Below, in pieces: positions 38,000-48,389 of a stretch of DNA of 64,000 bases. Origin of the DNA: Sphagnum compactum (lineage: Eukaryota; Bryophyta; Sphagnopsida; Sphagnales). Each line of letters begins with the position of its first letter. The first letter of the stretch is position 1. Below the pieces are notes generated by a model. The model did no database searches. It saw only the letters and a list, made by a program, of their open reading frames with translations, and was not told where the DNA came from. The stretch spans positions 3,410,001 to 3,474,000 of the forward strand of contig OZ234498.1 of the NCBI GenBank assembly GCA_965153455.1. Direction: 5' to 3'. The position numbers and the translations under genes were made by a program.

Positions 38000-39110
38000 A
38001 CCCTAAATCCAAGTCTTGATACCAGAAGGGTACCCAAAAAAATGGATTTAAAAATAATTAAAAGCCCTAACCCAAATTGAAAAATTAGAAAACTTGACAC
38101 CAAGAACCATCTGGTATCTCCAAAAACTGATACAAACCAGAACAACACTGGTCCCTAGTCCCTACCAGGCAGGTCAGTCCTTCAAACCCTAAACCCTAAA
38201 ACCTGGCCTTATACTAGATAGTACCAGCCTGGTATGGGACCATGGGTACCAGTACCCGACTGTTATGAAAGTTTGAGAAAAGCACCCAATACTAGTACCT
38301 GCCCGGGTATGAAATTTTAATATCGAAAAACAAACCAGATATTACGACCACTCTGGTATGTTTAAAAGTTGATACCAGTCTAACACTGCCCAAAAAACCC
38401 AGAACCAGAGGCTATAACAAAAATCAAAGAGCCACCCAACACTGGTATATAGTTTATACTAGTTGTAGGCCAGGTATTGAAAAATGACCAGGTTATCAAT
38501 AAGGTTATTCATAACCCACTTGCCGATTTTTTCAATTTTTGTGAAAACCAGTTGAGAACCAACCTGCCTGGTAGGTAGAATCCAAAGAACCCACAAGACC
38601 CTTATGGGTTGGGCATTGAAATTTGAATAACCTACTCGGATGATTGGAATTTCATCCAGGTAAGGTCCTTTCAATTTCCGAAAAATCCTTGGGTATCTGC
38701 TCCTTCGCATAATAACACCACAGAAAACAGAATACCAACCCCAAAAAAAAACTATAAAAACATATTCAAAAATATATTCAAAATCTACTCAAAAAATCTA
38801 TTAGAAAAATCAAACTAAACCCTAAAACCTATCCTACCTGGGTGTTATACGAGACAGTTCTCATGGCAGGTATTTGAGAAACAACCCTTTATGCATAACA
38901 GGAAGGTATAACCAAAATAAATAACTCGGTGTAATTGGTAACCAAGTGTGTTTCTTTGGACGGGAAATCAATATCAGGCAACTCTGAAATTTTTGAATTT
39001 GTTTTAATGGATACCCTGTGTGATGCCAAAATTTTGAAATAAAACTATCACGCCAGTTCTGAAAAATAAGCAATAACCAATCAACACCAATCCATACCTG
39101 CTATAAAATG
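38000..39110 (-). repeat. GGTACTGGTA-rich dispersed repeat, right (inverted) copy
   Basis: Contains GGTACCAGTACCCG, CTAGTACCTGCCCGGGTATGAAA and CTGGTATG motifs. 38,240-38,320 is inverted relative to 35,037-35,115. A telomere-like AACCCTAAACCCTAAAACC lies at about 38,185. The ATCAAAGAGCCACC text near 38,425 recurs at the right window edge (63,721). Confidence 0.65.
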
Positions 39111-39573
39111 TCACAATTTACACACCTTCCAGGAAGGCAAGTAGAGAGATCTTAGATCCAACACCTAAAATTTTCATCACCACTTCCTGCAAAAACTCTA
39201 CTGGTACACTAAGCTCATTCCACACATTACACCTCAGACTGGTCAGCTGAGCTGAGGTTCTTCTTCTTCACTGTACAAGCCAAAAGTCTAAAAGCCTAAA
39301 CTCTTGGGTACTACTTTGAAAATCTAGTCTACAATGGTAACTTGATCCAAGATCTGCACTCTTCATACACTAGTTTCCTTTAAAGCTAACCACAGTAAAA
39401 CTCAGACACATTTGGTGCTGAAGTGAAGTATATACAGCGTGTATGCCATATTAATGTCTGTATAGTGAAGCAGAAGAAGATGGAACCAAGAGTTGCAACA
39501 TTTGGGGCGTGGGGGGAAAAAAAAATTCTTACTGACCAGTATACCTACTTTCCATGTCTAACTAACGAACTAA
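39111..39573 (-). other. Probable 3' UTR/flank of the PSI1-like gene
   Basis: Unique, moderately AT-rich sequence directly after the PSI1-like stop on the minus strand. No coding signal was seen. Confidence 0.35.
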
Positions 39574-42500
39574 CTAAGAGTGGGTAGGAGAACTAGGAGG
39601 TGCGGAGAGCACTCGGTCAAACTCTTTTATCCTATCTACATCCAGCTCTATGGAGCTAATACTGTGATTCCAGTGTCTTTGCACTAGTGAAGCCGACAAC
39701 TCGATCTTACTCAATGTGCTACTTGTCGAATGACTATTGCTCTTACTTAACCCTACAAGTTTGCGGTTGGCAGCCACTTTCACAGTGTCAAACTCTTGTG
39801 ATTTACTGAGCCCAAGAGCTTTCCGTGGTTTCACTAACCCATTTTCCCCTGGTGGTTGTGTACCAAGCTTTGGACTTGCTGTAGTCTCTTCATTCTTGTT
39901 GCTGATCTGATGCCCATTTGCAGTAGTAGTAGTAGTCGTCGTAGTAGTAGGAGGAGGACTGATCATTTTCGTAGTAAACACTGGAGGTGGCGAGATACTG
40001 CGAGGAGGCAGCATTTGTTGAAACTGTTGTTGTTGTTGCGTGGAGGTGGCAGCAAATTGTTGGCCTTGTGTTGGAATATTGGGTTGATCACTGCTTGGCA
40101 AACTAGGAGGTAACTTGGGCTGAGATCGAGGGCCATTGTTCTTCCGTTCCCAGCAGACTAAATGATGAAGCAAAACTATGAGCTCTAAGATGTAGTTTTC
40201 AACTTTTTCTTGGTCGGCGTGATGCAGCGTTTGCAAAAGGGTTAACTCCACATGGCCCATGCCTCTCAGATCTACACGTGCCCTGCACACATAACCCCCC
40301 AAAAAATAAAATCAATCAACTACACCCTAAACCCTAAACCCATCCCTAGGGCACGGCTCATACCAAAAGGTGGATGAAAAGGGAAGAATTACAAGCAAGC
40401 CAATTCTCATGGACAACTCATCAAAGTGAGGTTTGTAAGAATCAAATGCTCACCCAGTATTAGCCCACTCTCCAACCCATCCAAAACCATGGTGAGCCCT
40501 GAGTGTGACAAACACACACATCATCAAAACAACATTTATATACCACAATTGCTAATGAAGATTATTGACTTGTGCCTCAAAATCCATCCAGTTGTTCAAA
40601 CACCATCCCCTTTAGAAAAAAAAAGTTTCTCCTTGCAATTTGATTTTAAGTATCTTACTTGGTTGTGTTGGATGCAACTGGAACTAGCCACTCCAAAATG
40701 GTACTTAACTCTCCTCTGATCTCCGCACAACTTCGCTGCAGCATATAACAACATCCAAAGTAAGAGAAAACATTTTTTAGTCCTTGTAAAACAAATGTTT
40801 TGGTCCATGGCGTGCTTTTGTATCAAACTTGGTAGACTGGAGAAAAGGTATTGTGATGCACGAAGACTTCCAGTGGTATAGTCATAGAAGTAGTTTTACC
40901 GCATCTTTTTTGGAGCTTTGTTGCAAGCGAGAGCGGAGGGAAGCTTTCATGGTTGGGGACAGCCCTTGGTATAGGGTATCCCTTATATTACCAGTGATGG
41001 AATTGGACTTCAAAAACTGCACCACAAAGCATAAGTGGATGGGTCACTTTTGAAGAGAAAAAAAGGGGAAAAAAACAGAATTTTTGTTTGCTGACAAGTA
41101 AGGCTTAACATGTTGCAACACTGCCACTAACTACCCTTACAAAGGCATATTATTTAGACTGTGCTTGAACATGGCATCATTCATTCTACTGAATACAATT
41201 ATCTCGTGTGTAGTGGTGCCAAGATCATCAATAGAGGGAAAAAAAAGATGTTCCAAGAATTTTTTCAAGTACGAACCACACTCTCAATCTGATTGATAAT
41301 GTTTGCATAGTGAAGCGCCAAGCCTGAAGTGCCCAACTTCCCCGTCTTTCTTTTGTATTCCTCCTCTGCCTCCTTTGTCAACACTGCAGTCATCCATTAT
41401 TATAACCACCAAAAAAGAATTTCAAGAAAACATTGGTGAACTCAATCGTTCTGGACTAATGCTTCAATCAACAATGGCAATCTACAGCTGAGTCTTTTTA
41501 TTTGTCTGAGAACCCAATAGAAAATTTAGCACAATATTTTTCAGTCATCAACATATGCATCTGGCTGCTGCCGCCTTCTTTGCTTTCAAGAATATTATTA
41601 TGAAGTTCAAGAGAAAGAGCAGTTGGTTCTTGCAAATCGGGTTTAGGGTTTAAGGTTTGCAAGAACCATAAACATATGCAAAAAATGTGAAGGGAATTGT
41701 TACCAGAGGGACCAAAGTTATCGTGTATTTCTTGGTACATATAGTAGACAATGTCCACGAGTTGATCCATTACCTGCAAAGCCATTTTGACAGTCATATA
41801 TATAGTCTTGTGAATTTCTCTCCAATTCTTTTTGTCCCAGTAACAAAATGAAAATGATTTCATCTGGACATAAAATTGATAGCCAAAAGCAATACTCTCT
41901 CAAATTTGCACCCCTCACATGCTATTATGTGATATGATGGAAGAAAAAGTGTACCTCTTCGAGAACCTTAGACCAGAGACATCTCTTTTTCAATGCCTTG
42001 ACATGCTTCTCTTGGCTCTTGACTTCACTTCTCAGAAGCATGATGCTGTCTCCTACATAACCACAAAAAGACACCCAGCAACAAAAAAACTCCTTCATGA
42101 TGAACAGCCTAAGTTTTTACATCATTTTTGTTCAAAGAAATCATCATCATCTTGAAAACCCTAAAACCCTAATGGATCTTTTGTTCGAAGGACTCTGGTT
42201 CAACAAGACTGGATACTTGGGTGGTCTTAGAAAGTTTTGAGCAACTTAGGCAGTGATGTGACATGGTGATTCCACCAAGTTCAGCATTTTGAAACAAAAT
42301 TTGCAGAATTTTAGGGTTTAGTTGTTGCTTCTGGAAAGAGAAAGGATACAGGAGTTGACCTCAGGCTGACAGGCTACAAAAGCATATATCAAACAAAAAA
42401 CAACTCTCTTTTTCTTTTCTTGTTTTCCTTCCCCAGAAAGGGAGGTTTTCAAAAGACCTGATGTTCTTTTAGGGGAGGAAGGTGCGCACCGCACGCCACA

Positions 42501-42740
42501 GGAGTACCACCATCACTGATGATGAGCGCTTCTTCGTGTTGTTTATGCTTCAAATCCATCTGGAATCTGTCAAGAGCATGCATTTCATGGTACAACTCCT
42601 GCCATGCACACCATTCATGTCCCCCCCCCAACATGTGTACATATGATATATTCCTTGAGTACTAACAAACAAAGCACAGGACAAAGTCCACTGTTTCAAA
42701 ACAGCAACACAACATAATTTGTTCGTGCCCATTTTTGTGT

Positions 42741-42794
<54 letters not shown>

Positions 42795-44600
42795 TGCACG
42801 CATACACACACACAGTTTTTATAGAATTTGACTTGCAACAAAAGACATGCATGGTGGTGATGATGATGATGATGATGGGGCTTCTCCATTTTGTTTCTTA
42901 CCGCAGTATTTTCAGCCAGTGTCATCAAATTTTGCATGATGACATCCGCCTGCTCTTTTGATTGTCTCGAATCTTCAATGGTGAGTCCCAATCTGCAAAG
43001 CAATTGCCAACTGACAGACTGAAAAAAATTCCATCATTGCACTTTCTTGCTTGCCACATTACCCATCTTCTCTTGGCAACAAGTTCCAAACACTTTGACA
43101 GAGAAAAAAAACAATTGCATTTTGCTTACAAACCTTTTGCACAAGACTTTGGCCAAACAGACCATTGAACAAGTCTTTTGGAAAAAGAGACAGAAAGAGA
43201 AAGCAAGAGCAAGAGAGAGAGTGGAAAGAGTGAGAGCACAGAGTAACAGACCTGTCAAAAACCCGGTCAAGTTGATGCCACTGTGGGTCACGGCAGTGAT
43301 TGCCAAATCGAACGACTTCTCCAGCAAAGATCTTCAGCTCATCCCTGCAACAACAACAACACAAATTTCTTCCATGACCACTGCCATTGCAGCAGATATT
43401 GACACACAATGTTGAATTGCTTGTCTTTTTGCAAATCTCCACAAGTGCAGTGGATTTTGCAACCCAATTGTAGCTAGAATGTCAAAAGGGAGGAGGAGAC
43501 AATTGCAGCTGTGGGACCCCAACAAAAAAAAAACCAAACGCTAACCTCTTATCAGCAGCAGCAATCCACATCAACTCTTGCATGTCTGTAGAAACCAGGA
43601 GTTGAACACCCTTGGACACCAGAATCTCATCCTTCAACACTTTGATCTCATCCCGTTCCAAGGACTGCTTCAGACTGCAACCTTTCACAATGGTGTTGGC
43701 AACTTCGAAAGCTAAGATCCCAATCTTGTTGCCATGAGTCACTGCTGCTCCTCCACCACCTCCTCCAATCCCTGATGCAAACTTGCGCCCTGGGTTTAGG
43801 TTTGTCATTGTACTCCCCAAAGTGTCCAGAGCTTCCACAGCCTTCCCCAAGCTCACAGTTCCAGCTCCTCTTATCACTTCTGACATCTGCAACAAAGCTT
43901 TCACAAATCAGCAACAGAAAAATTCAGTGGTTGTTTTTTCTTTTTCTTTTTTCTTTTTTTTGGTGCAAGCTCAGCCCATTCCTCTGCAACAGCAGAAAAG
44001 CATCTTGGGAAGCTTCTTGCAGTGATCCAAACCCATGGGAAGGAAGATGATGATGGATGATGTATGTACCCTAAAAGCTCCTTTCTTTGCAGCATTGGTG
44101 GTCTTGGATCGCACAGCACTAGCTCTGGCAGACAGCATCCTTGAAAGCCGCACTCTTTGCTGCTCTTCTGTGTTTGTATTGTTGTTGTTAACAGTGGTAC
44201 CATGACCACCATTGGCATCATCATCATCAACAGAGCTTGCTCCTGCTGCTGCTGCTGCTGTTGCTGCTTCAAATGAGAAATCCTCATTCACATAAGAGAA
44301 TTCCATCTTGGGGACTGCACCACTTTCAGGCTTGGCATCTGCCAGCTCCGGTGTCTTCTTCCTCTCCTCCAGATCCTCAATTTCATGTGTAGCAACCATG
44401 ACAAAAACCTTGGGAGCAACAGTAGTATCAGCAGCAGCAGCAGCAGCAGTAATAGTTCCATTTGTTCTGCTTGGTGATGGGCATGGTGCAGGTTGTTGCA
44501 CTGGGCTGCTGTTGTGCTGCTGCTGCTGCAGCTCTCTCATCCCTTTTGCATCAGGTAACCCTCGATCCTCGGAAGCTCTCCTCGAGCAAATAGCCCCCAT
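39574..44600 (-). CDS. PSK SIMULATOR 1-like protein (DUF3475 + DUF668)
   Basis: Plant-specific family linked to phytosulfokine/brassinosteroid growth signalling at the plasma membrane. Exons: 44600-44070, 43886-43546, 43344-43252, 42992-42902, 42598-42508, 42052-41955, 41773-41704, 41383-41277, 41016-40900, 40735-40659, 40498-40454, 40282-39574; 789 aa, GT-AG, phases agree. The exon 5 donor could instead be at 42,511 (one Gly fewer). The start MGAICSRR has Gly2 and Cys5, a myristoylation/palmitoylation-type end like PSI1; the frame upstream opens only at a TTG. Residues 1-177 are low complexity (Q, A, D, N runs). DUF3475 spans about 230-295 (NKIGILAFEVANTIVKG, AAADKRDEL). A middle helical part has LYHEMHALDRF and KSQEKHVKALKKRCLWSK. 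DUF668 spans about 455-545 (LGTSGLALHYANIINQIE, LYQGLSPTMKASLRSRL, LEWLVPVASNTTKAHHGFGW). The tail is Pro/Gln/Ser-rich with GLSKSQEFDTV. Confidence 0.93.
42744..42792. repeat. (AG)n microsatellite, about 49 bp
   Basis: Uninterrupted AG dinucleotides inside the fourth intron (42,599-42,901) of the PSI1-like gene. A short ATG trinucleotide run follows at about 42,855-42,875. Frames crossing it are artefacts of the repeat. Confidence 0.95.
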
Positions 44601-46140
44601 AGTTTGTCTCCAAGTCTCTCCCAAAGACTCCAAAGAAAAAGTAGAACCACCACCCACTAGGTATATACACTTGGGGAAAAAGAAATCAATCAATCACTCA
44701 CTCCGGAGGAGCTGGTTTGCAGCAGCTGCAAATGGAGTTGATCTGGTTGCTCTGATCCTCAGCTTCCCAAGTTCTAATCTTCATCACTAGAGCTACTCCC
44801 AAGTAGTTCTGATCATCAGTCCTTCAAGCTCTCGAAGTAACTGGATGCAGCAGCCACAAAACTGTGATCTAAAAAGCTTTGCAAAACAAAGAAACTATAA
44901 CCTCAACAGAAGAAGAGAGGTTTACAGCAATTCAGTTTGAGCTTGCTGCAGCAAACTCCTCAACACTTGAAAACTTCTGGAGGAAAAAAAATCAAAAAAC
45001 CCCCCCATGTCTAGTACTCTTCAAGCTCCCAATCTATCTATCTATCTCTCTGTCTATCTACCACCTTTGTCACCTCAACTACTAGTCTACCAACAACTGA
45101 CAAAACAGCAAACTTTCCTCGAAACCAGAAGCTCAGCTGATCTGTAAGTTCTTCTTCTTCCAAGCTGAAGTACTGCAAGTTGATCTTCCAAGCTGATCTG
45201 CTGCAAGTTGACCTTCCAAGCTCTGCAAGCTGTTTGGCAACAATAATAATAAGAATAATCCCCAATCTTCTTGATCAGTAAGTGCAACCTCTGCTATATT
45301 GGTTTTCTTCATCACCAGTTTGCATCAGTCAGTACCACAAACAATTCCAACAGCACAAACCAACAAAACAAGCCCAGCTTCATGTGTTTCAGCACTTTCA
45401 GAAGCACATGATCAACATGATCAACAACAGGAGCAACAGAAAGAGCAACAGTTACAGCCATAAAAGGAAGCTCAATGAGAGGAAGAACACCACCACCACC
45501 ACCACCCATGATGATGAGAGAGAGGGAGAGAGCATCAATCAAAAAGAAAAATGAGTCTAATCCCAGTTGCAGACCAGCTGCCAAAAACACTAGTGCAAAA
45601 AACACTACTTCCTTGAATCTTCTAGGATACTGATGATGATGCTCTTTCAAGTCTGGAAGAAAACTCTCTGCACAAAACCCAAACCCAAAAAAAAAAAAAA
45701 AAAGGTCTTGCTCTTGTTCTTCTTCCTCTTGCTTGTTATTGTTCTTCTTTCTTCTTCCTCCTCCTGCTACAGCTTCTTCTTCTTCTTCATCTTCTCCTTT
45801 CTTCAGCTAGGAGTGGGGGGTGGTGCAATGAGATTTTAATTTTTTAAACAACAAATGGGGGAAAAAATACAGAAAAACAAAACCAAAACATGAAGTGGGT
45901 GGGATTTTTTTCTTTTCCTTTTTGGCTGCCTTTCTCAAAACAGCAGTCTTGGCTTGGATTCCAGCTATTACTAGCCTACTTACTTACTACCCTAGCTACT
46001 TTGTGGGCAAAGAAAATGAGCTTCACTAAATTTCAACTTTTCTGAGCTGTGATATTTTTTTTATTATTTTCTTCTTCTGCTGCTGCTTCTTCTAGGGTGG
46101 ACAGAAAGAAAGAAAGAAAAACAGTGGCAGGAGCTTAGCT
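44601..46140 (-). promoter_or_regulatory. 5' leader/promoter region of the PSI1-like gene
   Basis: Between the ATG and the repeat array at 46.2 kb the sequence is rich in CAG/CTG, CTT and CAACA motifs and simple repeats, compatible with a long leader that may contain an intron. A CTT-rich tract lies at 45,710-45,800. I cannot place the transcription start or a leader intron from sequence alone. Confidence 0.4.
45142..45235. repeat. Three imperfect 28-31-bp repeats
   Basis: The unit CTGCAAGTTGATCTTCCAAG plus CTGAT starts at 45,173 and 45,201, with a more diverged copy from 45,142 (CTGTAAGTTCTTCTTCTTCC). It lies in the presumed leader of the PSI1-like gene. Confidence 0.7.
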
Positions 46141-46196
46141 GACAAGAGGAATGGAAGGGAGTGCCCTCCCTTACAAAAGGGGCTTCTGCTTGAATG

Positions 46197-46450
46197 TGGT
46201 GATTAAGTAGTAAGACCCAATTTGGGTGATTACTATATGCCCTTAATCTGTGGTGATTAGTAGGACCCAATTAGGGTAATTATGCCCTTGATCTGTGCTG
46301 ATTGGTAAGACCCAATATGGGTGATTATTATGCCCTTAATATGTGATGATTAGTAATACCCAATTAGGGTGATTGTTATGCCCTTAATCTATGATGCTAA
46401 TTTAGGAGAGCCAATTGGGGCGATATCCTTATGTCATTAATCTGTGGTGC
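46197..46450. repeat. Five-copy repeat with palindromic ACCCAATTNGGGT core
   Basis: Cores lie at 46,215-46,227, 46,265-46,277, 46,310-46,322, 46,358-46,370 and 46,410-46,421, spaced 45-52 bp. Each is a near-perfect inverted repeat (ACCCAA/TTGGGT) and is followed by GATTATTATGCCCTTAATCT-like text and a TGRTGATTAGTA segment. It lies about 1.6-1.85 kb upstream of the PSI1-like ATG. Confidence 0.85.
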
Positions 46451-46870
46451 TAATTTTGTAACTAATCTTGTCACTAAATTGGTGCTACTTTTGGATGCCC
46501 ATAATGAAAGCTTGTAAATTTGGGTAAAATCAGCTGATCATCATATATTATCAGCCAAGATATGAATCATATCATCAGACAACAACAACAACAGTCACTT
46601 AAGTTACTGCTACTACTTTTAGTCTACAATTCCTTGCCCCTTTTTTTTTTCTGAAGCTTGTCTAGATTTCACACGTGACCCACAGAATTACACAGACCTG
46701 CACTACTGCCACCATCTGCTTACTTTTTTGTAGACCAATGCAAATTTACTTGATGTGGGTCAAACTCTTCGGTGGGTGGGAGCCATGAGGCATTCGAATG
46801 ACCATGAGCCACTGAATGACCACAAACAAAGTGAGTGAGCCAGTGAGCAAGCAAGCAAGCATTCCACCGA

Positions 46871-47010
46871 GCTAAGAAATAAACAAACAAACACAACTCA
46901 TTCTTGCTGGGTAGCCTACCGAGCTAAGAAATAAATAAACAAACACACTCATTCGCGATCCATGGATCGTGCTAAGAAATAAGCAAACAAACAAACACAC
47001 TCATTATTCA
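46871..47010. repeat. Three copies of a GCTAAGAAATAAACAAACAAACAC unit
   Basis: Copies begin at 46,871, 46,923 and 46,971, each ending in ACWCACTCATTC-like text. A 14-bp perfect palindrome, CGATCCATGGATCG, sits at 46,956-46,969 between copies two and three. Confidence 0.8.
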
Positions 47011-48353
47011 CTCAGTTGAATAATTATCAAGTATCCTGAGCTTCCGGATCTTCCCTCTTCCTGTTATTGTTGTTGAGCAGTTTCTTTTGCCAGTGATATA
47101 AGTATTACCGGTGTTTTTTTTTTTTTTTTTTTTTGCGCTGGGGGGAACTATTTTGTGATGTAGCCAAAATGGTTATCATCTGTAGCAATAGTTAGCCAAA
47201 TTTGGCTATATACAGCGTTTGAAATCTAAACAAAATTAAGCATCCTTTTATATTATTTCTAGCTATACCCATTGAACCCAAATGTGAAAATTGCAATTTT
47301 CTCTTTTTTTGAATTGTGGCTATTGTAAATTCTTAATTTCACTTTTCTTGGCTAAACTTGGCTAGTACATATAAAAGTCTGATAAGGAGTTGTTAGTAGC
47401 TTGAGGAGGAATAATCAATCTTTATCTTCTCATCTCTGTTTTTTTTTTTTTTTTTGGTTTTCTGTTTTCTCATCATTTTTTCATGAGAGCAAAAATCATT
47501 TCAAAAATAGTACCAAGAAAGACAGTGTTTTTTTAGTCAGATGTTTGGTAATTCTTGGCAGTCCAAAACACTTATTAGATCTCAAGTATAATAATGCTAG
47601 TGCCTCAAAGAGTTTTATGTTCTGGTATAATTTGTTGCTTGTTCATCATGGACATAATAATGTGCACCCAATTCTTCAGTTTTAAACAAAACAACAAAAA
47701 CCCATGTTGTTGTTATTGTTTGTTCATTCCATTTTGTAAGGGGTGTTGAACAAAAACAAAAACCATTTTTGTAACAAATTTGTTCACTTGATTTGTAAGG
47801 TTTTTTTATAACAAAAACAAACCCACTTTTGTAACGAGTTTGTTGGCCTTGCCTACCAAGGCAAGAAGGATATTGTGTTTAGATTCATTAAAGAGTATAT
47901 TAGCTTAAGGGATTTTGGCCCCTAGGTAATTAGCCAGGTCTATTTTTTTATATGAGGATTTTTGAAAGATCATTATTTTGGCTTGTGTTGAAACTTGAGA
48001 TTAGTTGTAGAGTTATAATATCTTGAAGGGATTTTGGTTTCTTTTACAAGATTTTTTGAAGATTATATTTTTGCATGGTGAAAGGTTTAGTTTTTAACAA
48101 AAACAACACAATTTAATTTTTATTTGTTATTTGTTAGCATAATTCTTGTAAGGTTTTGTGACAAGTCAAAGCATAAAAGTAGATACTTAGCTAGAGAGAC
48201 CCGTTCCATTTTGGGTGGGTTAGAACTTGAAACTTGGGTTGGGGCCCAAACAGGTAGAGGAAGAAGAAGACTAAAAAGAAGACTAGAAAGAAACTAGGGT
48301 TAATCTCTCTCTCCTCTATACCACCACACTTGTTACTTTTTTTTTCTTCTCCT

Positions 48354-48389
<36 letters not shown>

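Noticed and set aside
42449-42507. Reading PSI1-like exon 5 through to CATCAG|GT (42,455 region)
   Set aside because: That end leaves phase 0, which puts exon 6 out of frame. A donor at 42,508 (or 42,511) gives phase 1 and restores the conserved GDS..LLRSEVKSQ sequence.
42662-43003. Frames crossing the (AG)n tract as genes
   Set aside because: Only 42,902-42,992 is coding (PSI1-like exon 4). The rest is intron and microsatellite.
44601-44693. Extending the PSI1-like protein to 44,693
   Set aside because: That frame begins at TTG. The ATG at 44,600 opens with the family-typical MGxxCSR lipid-modification motif.
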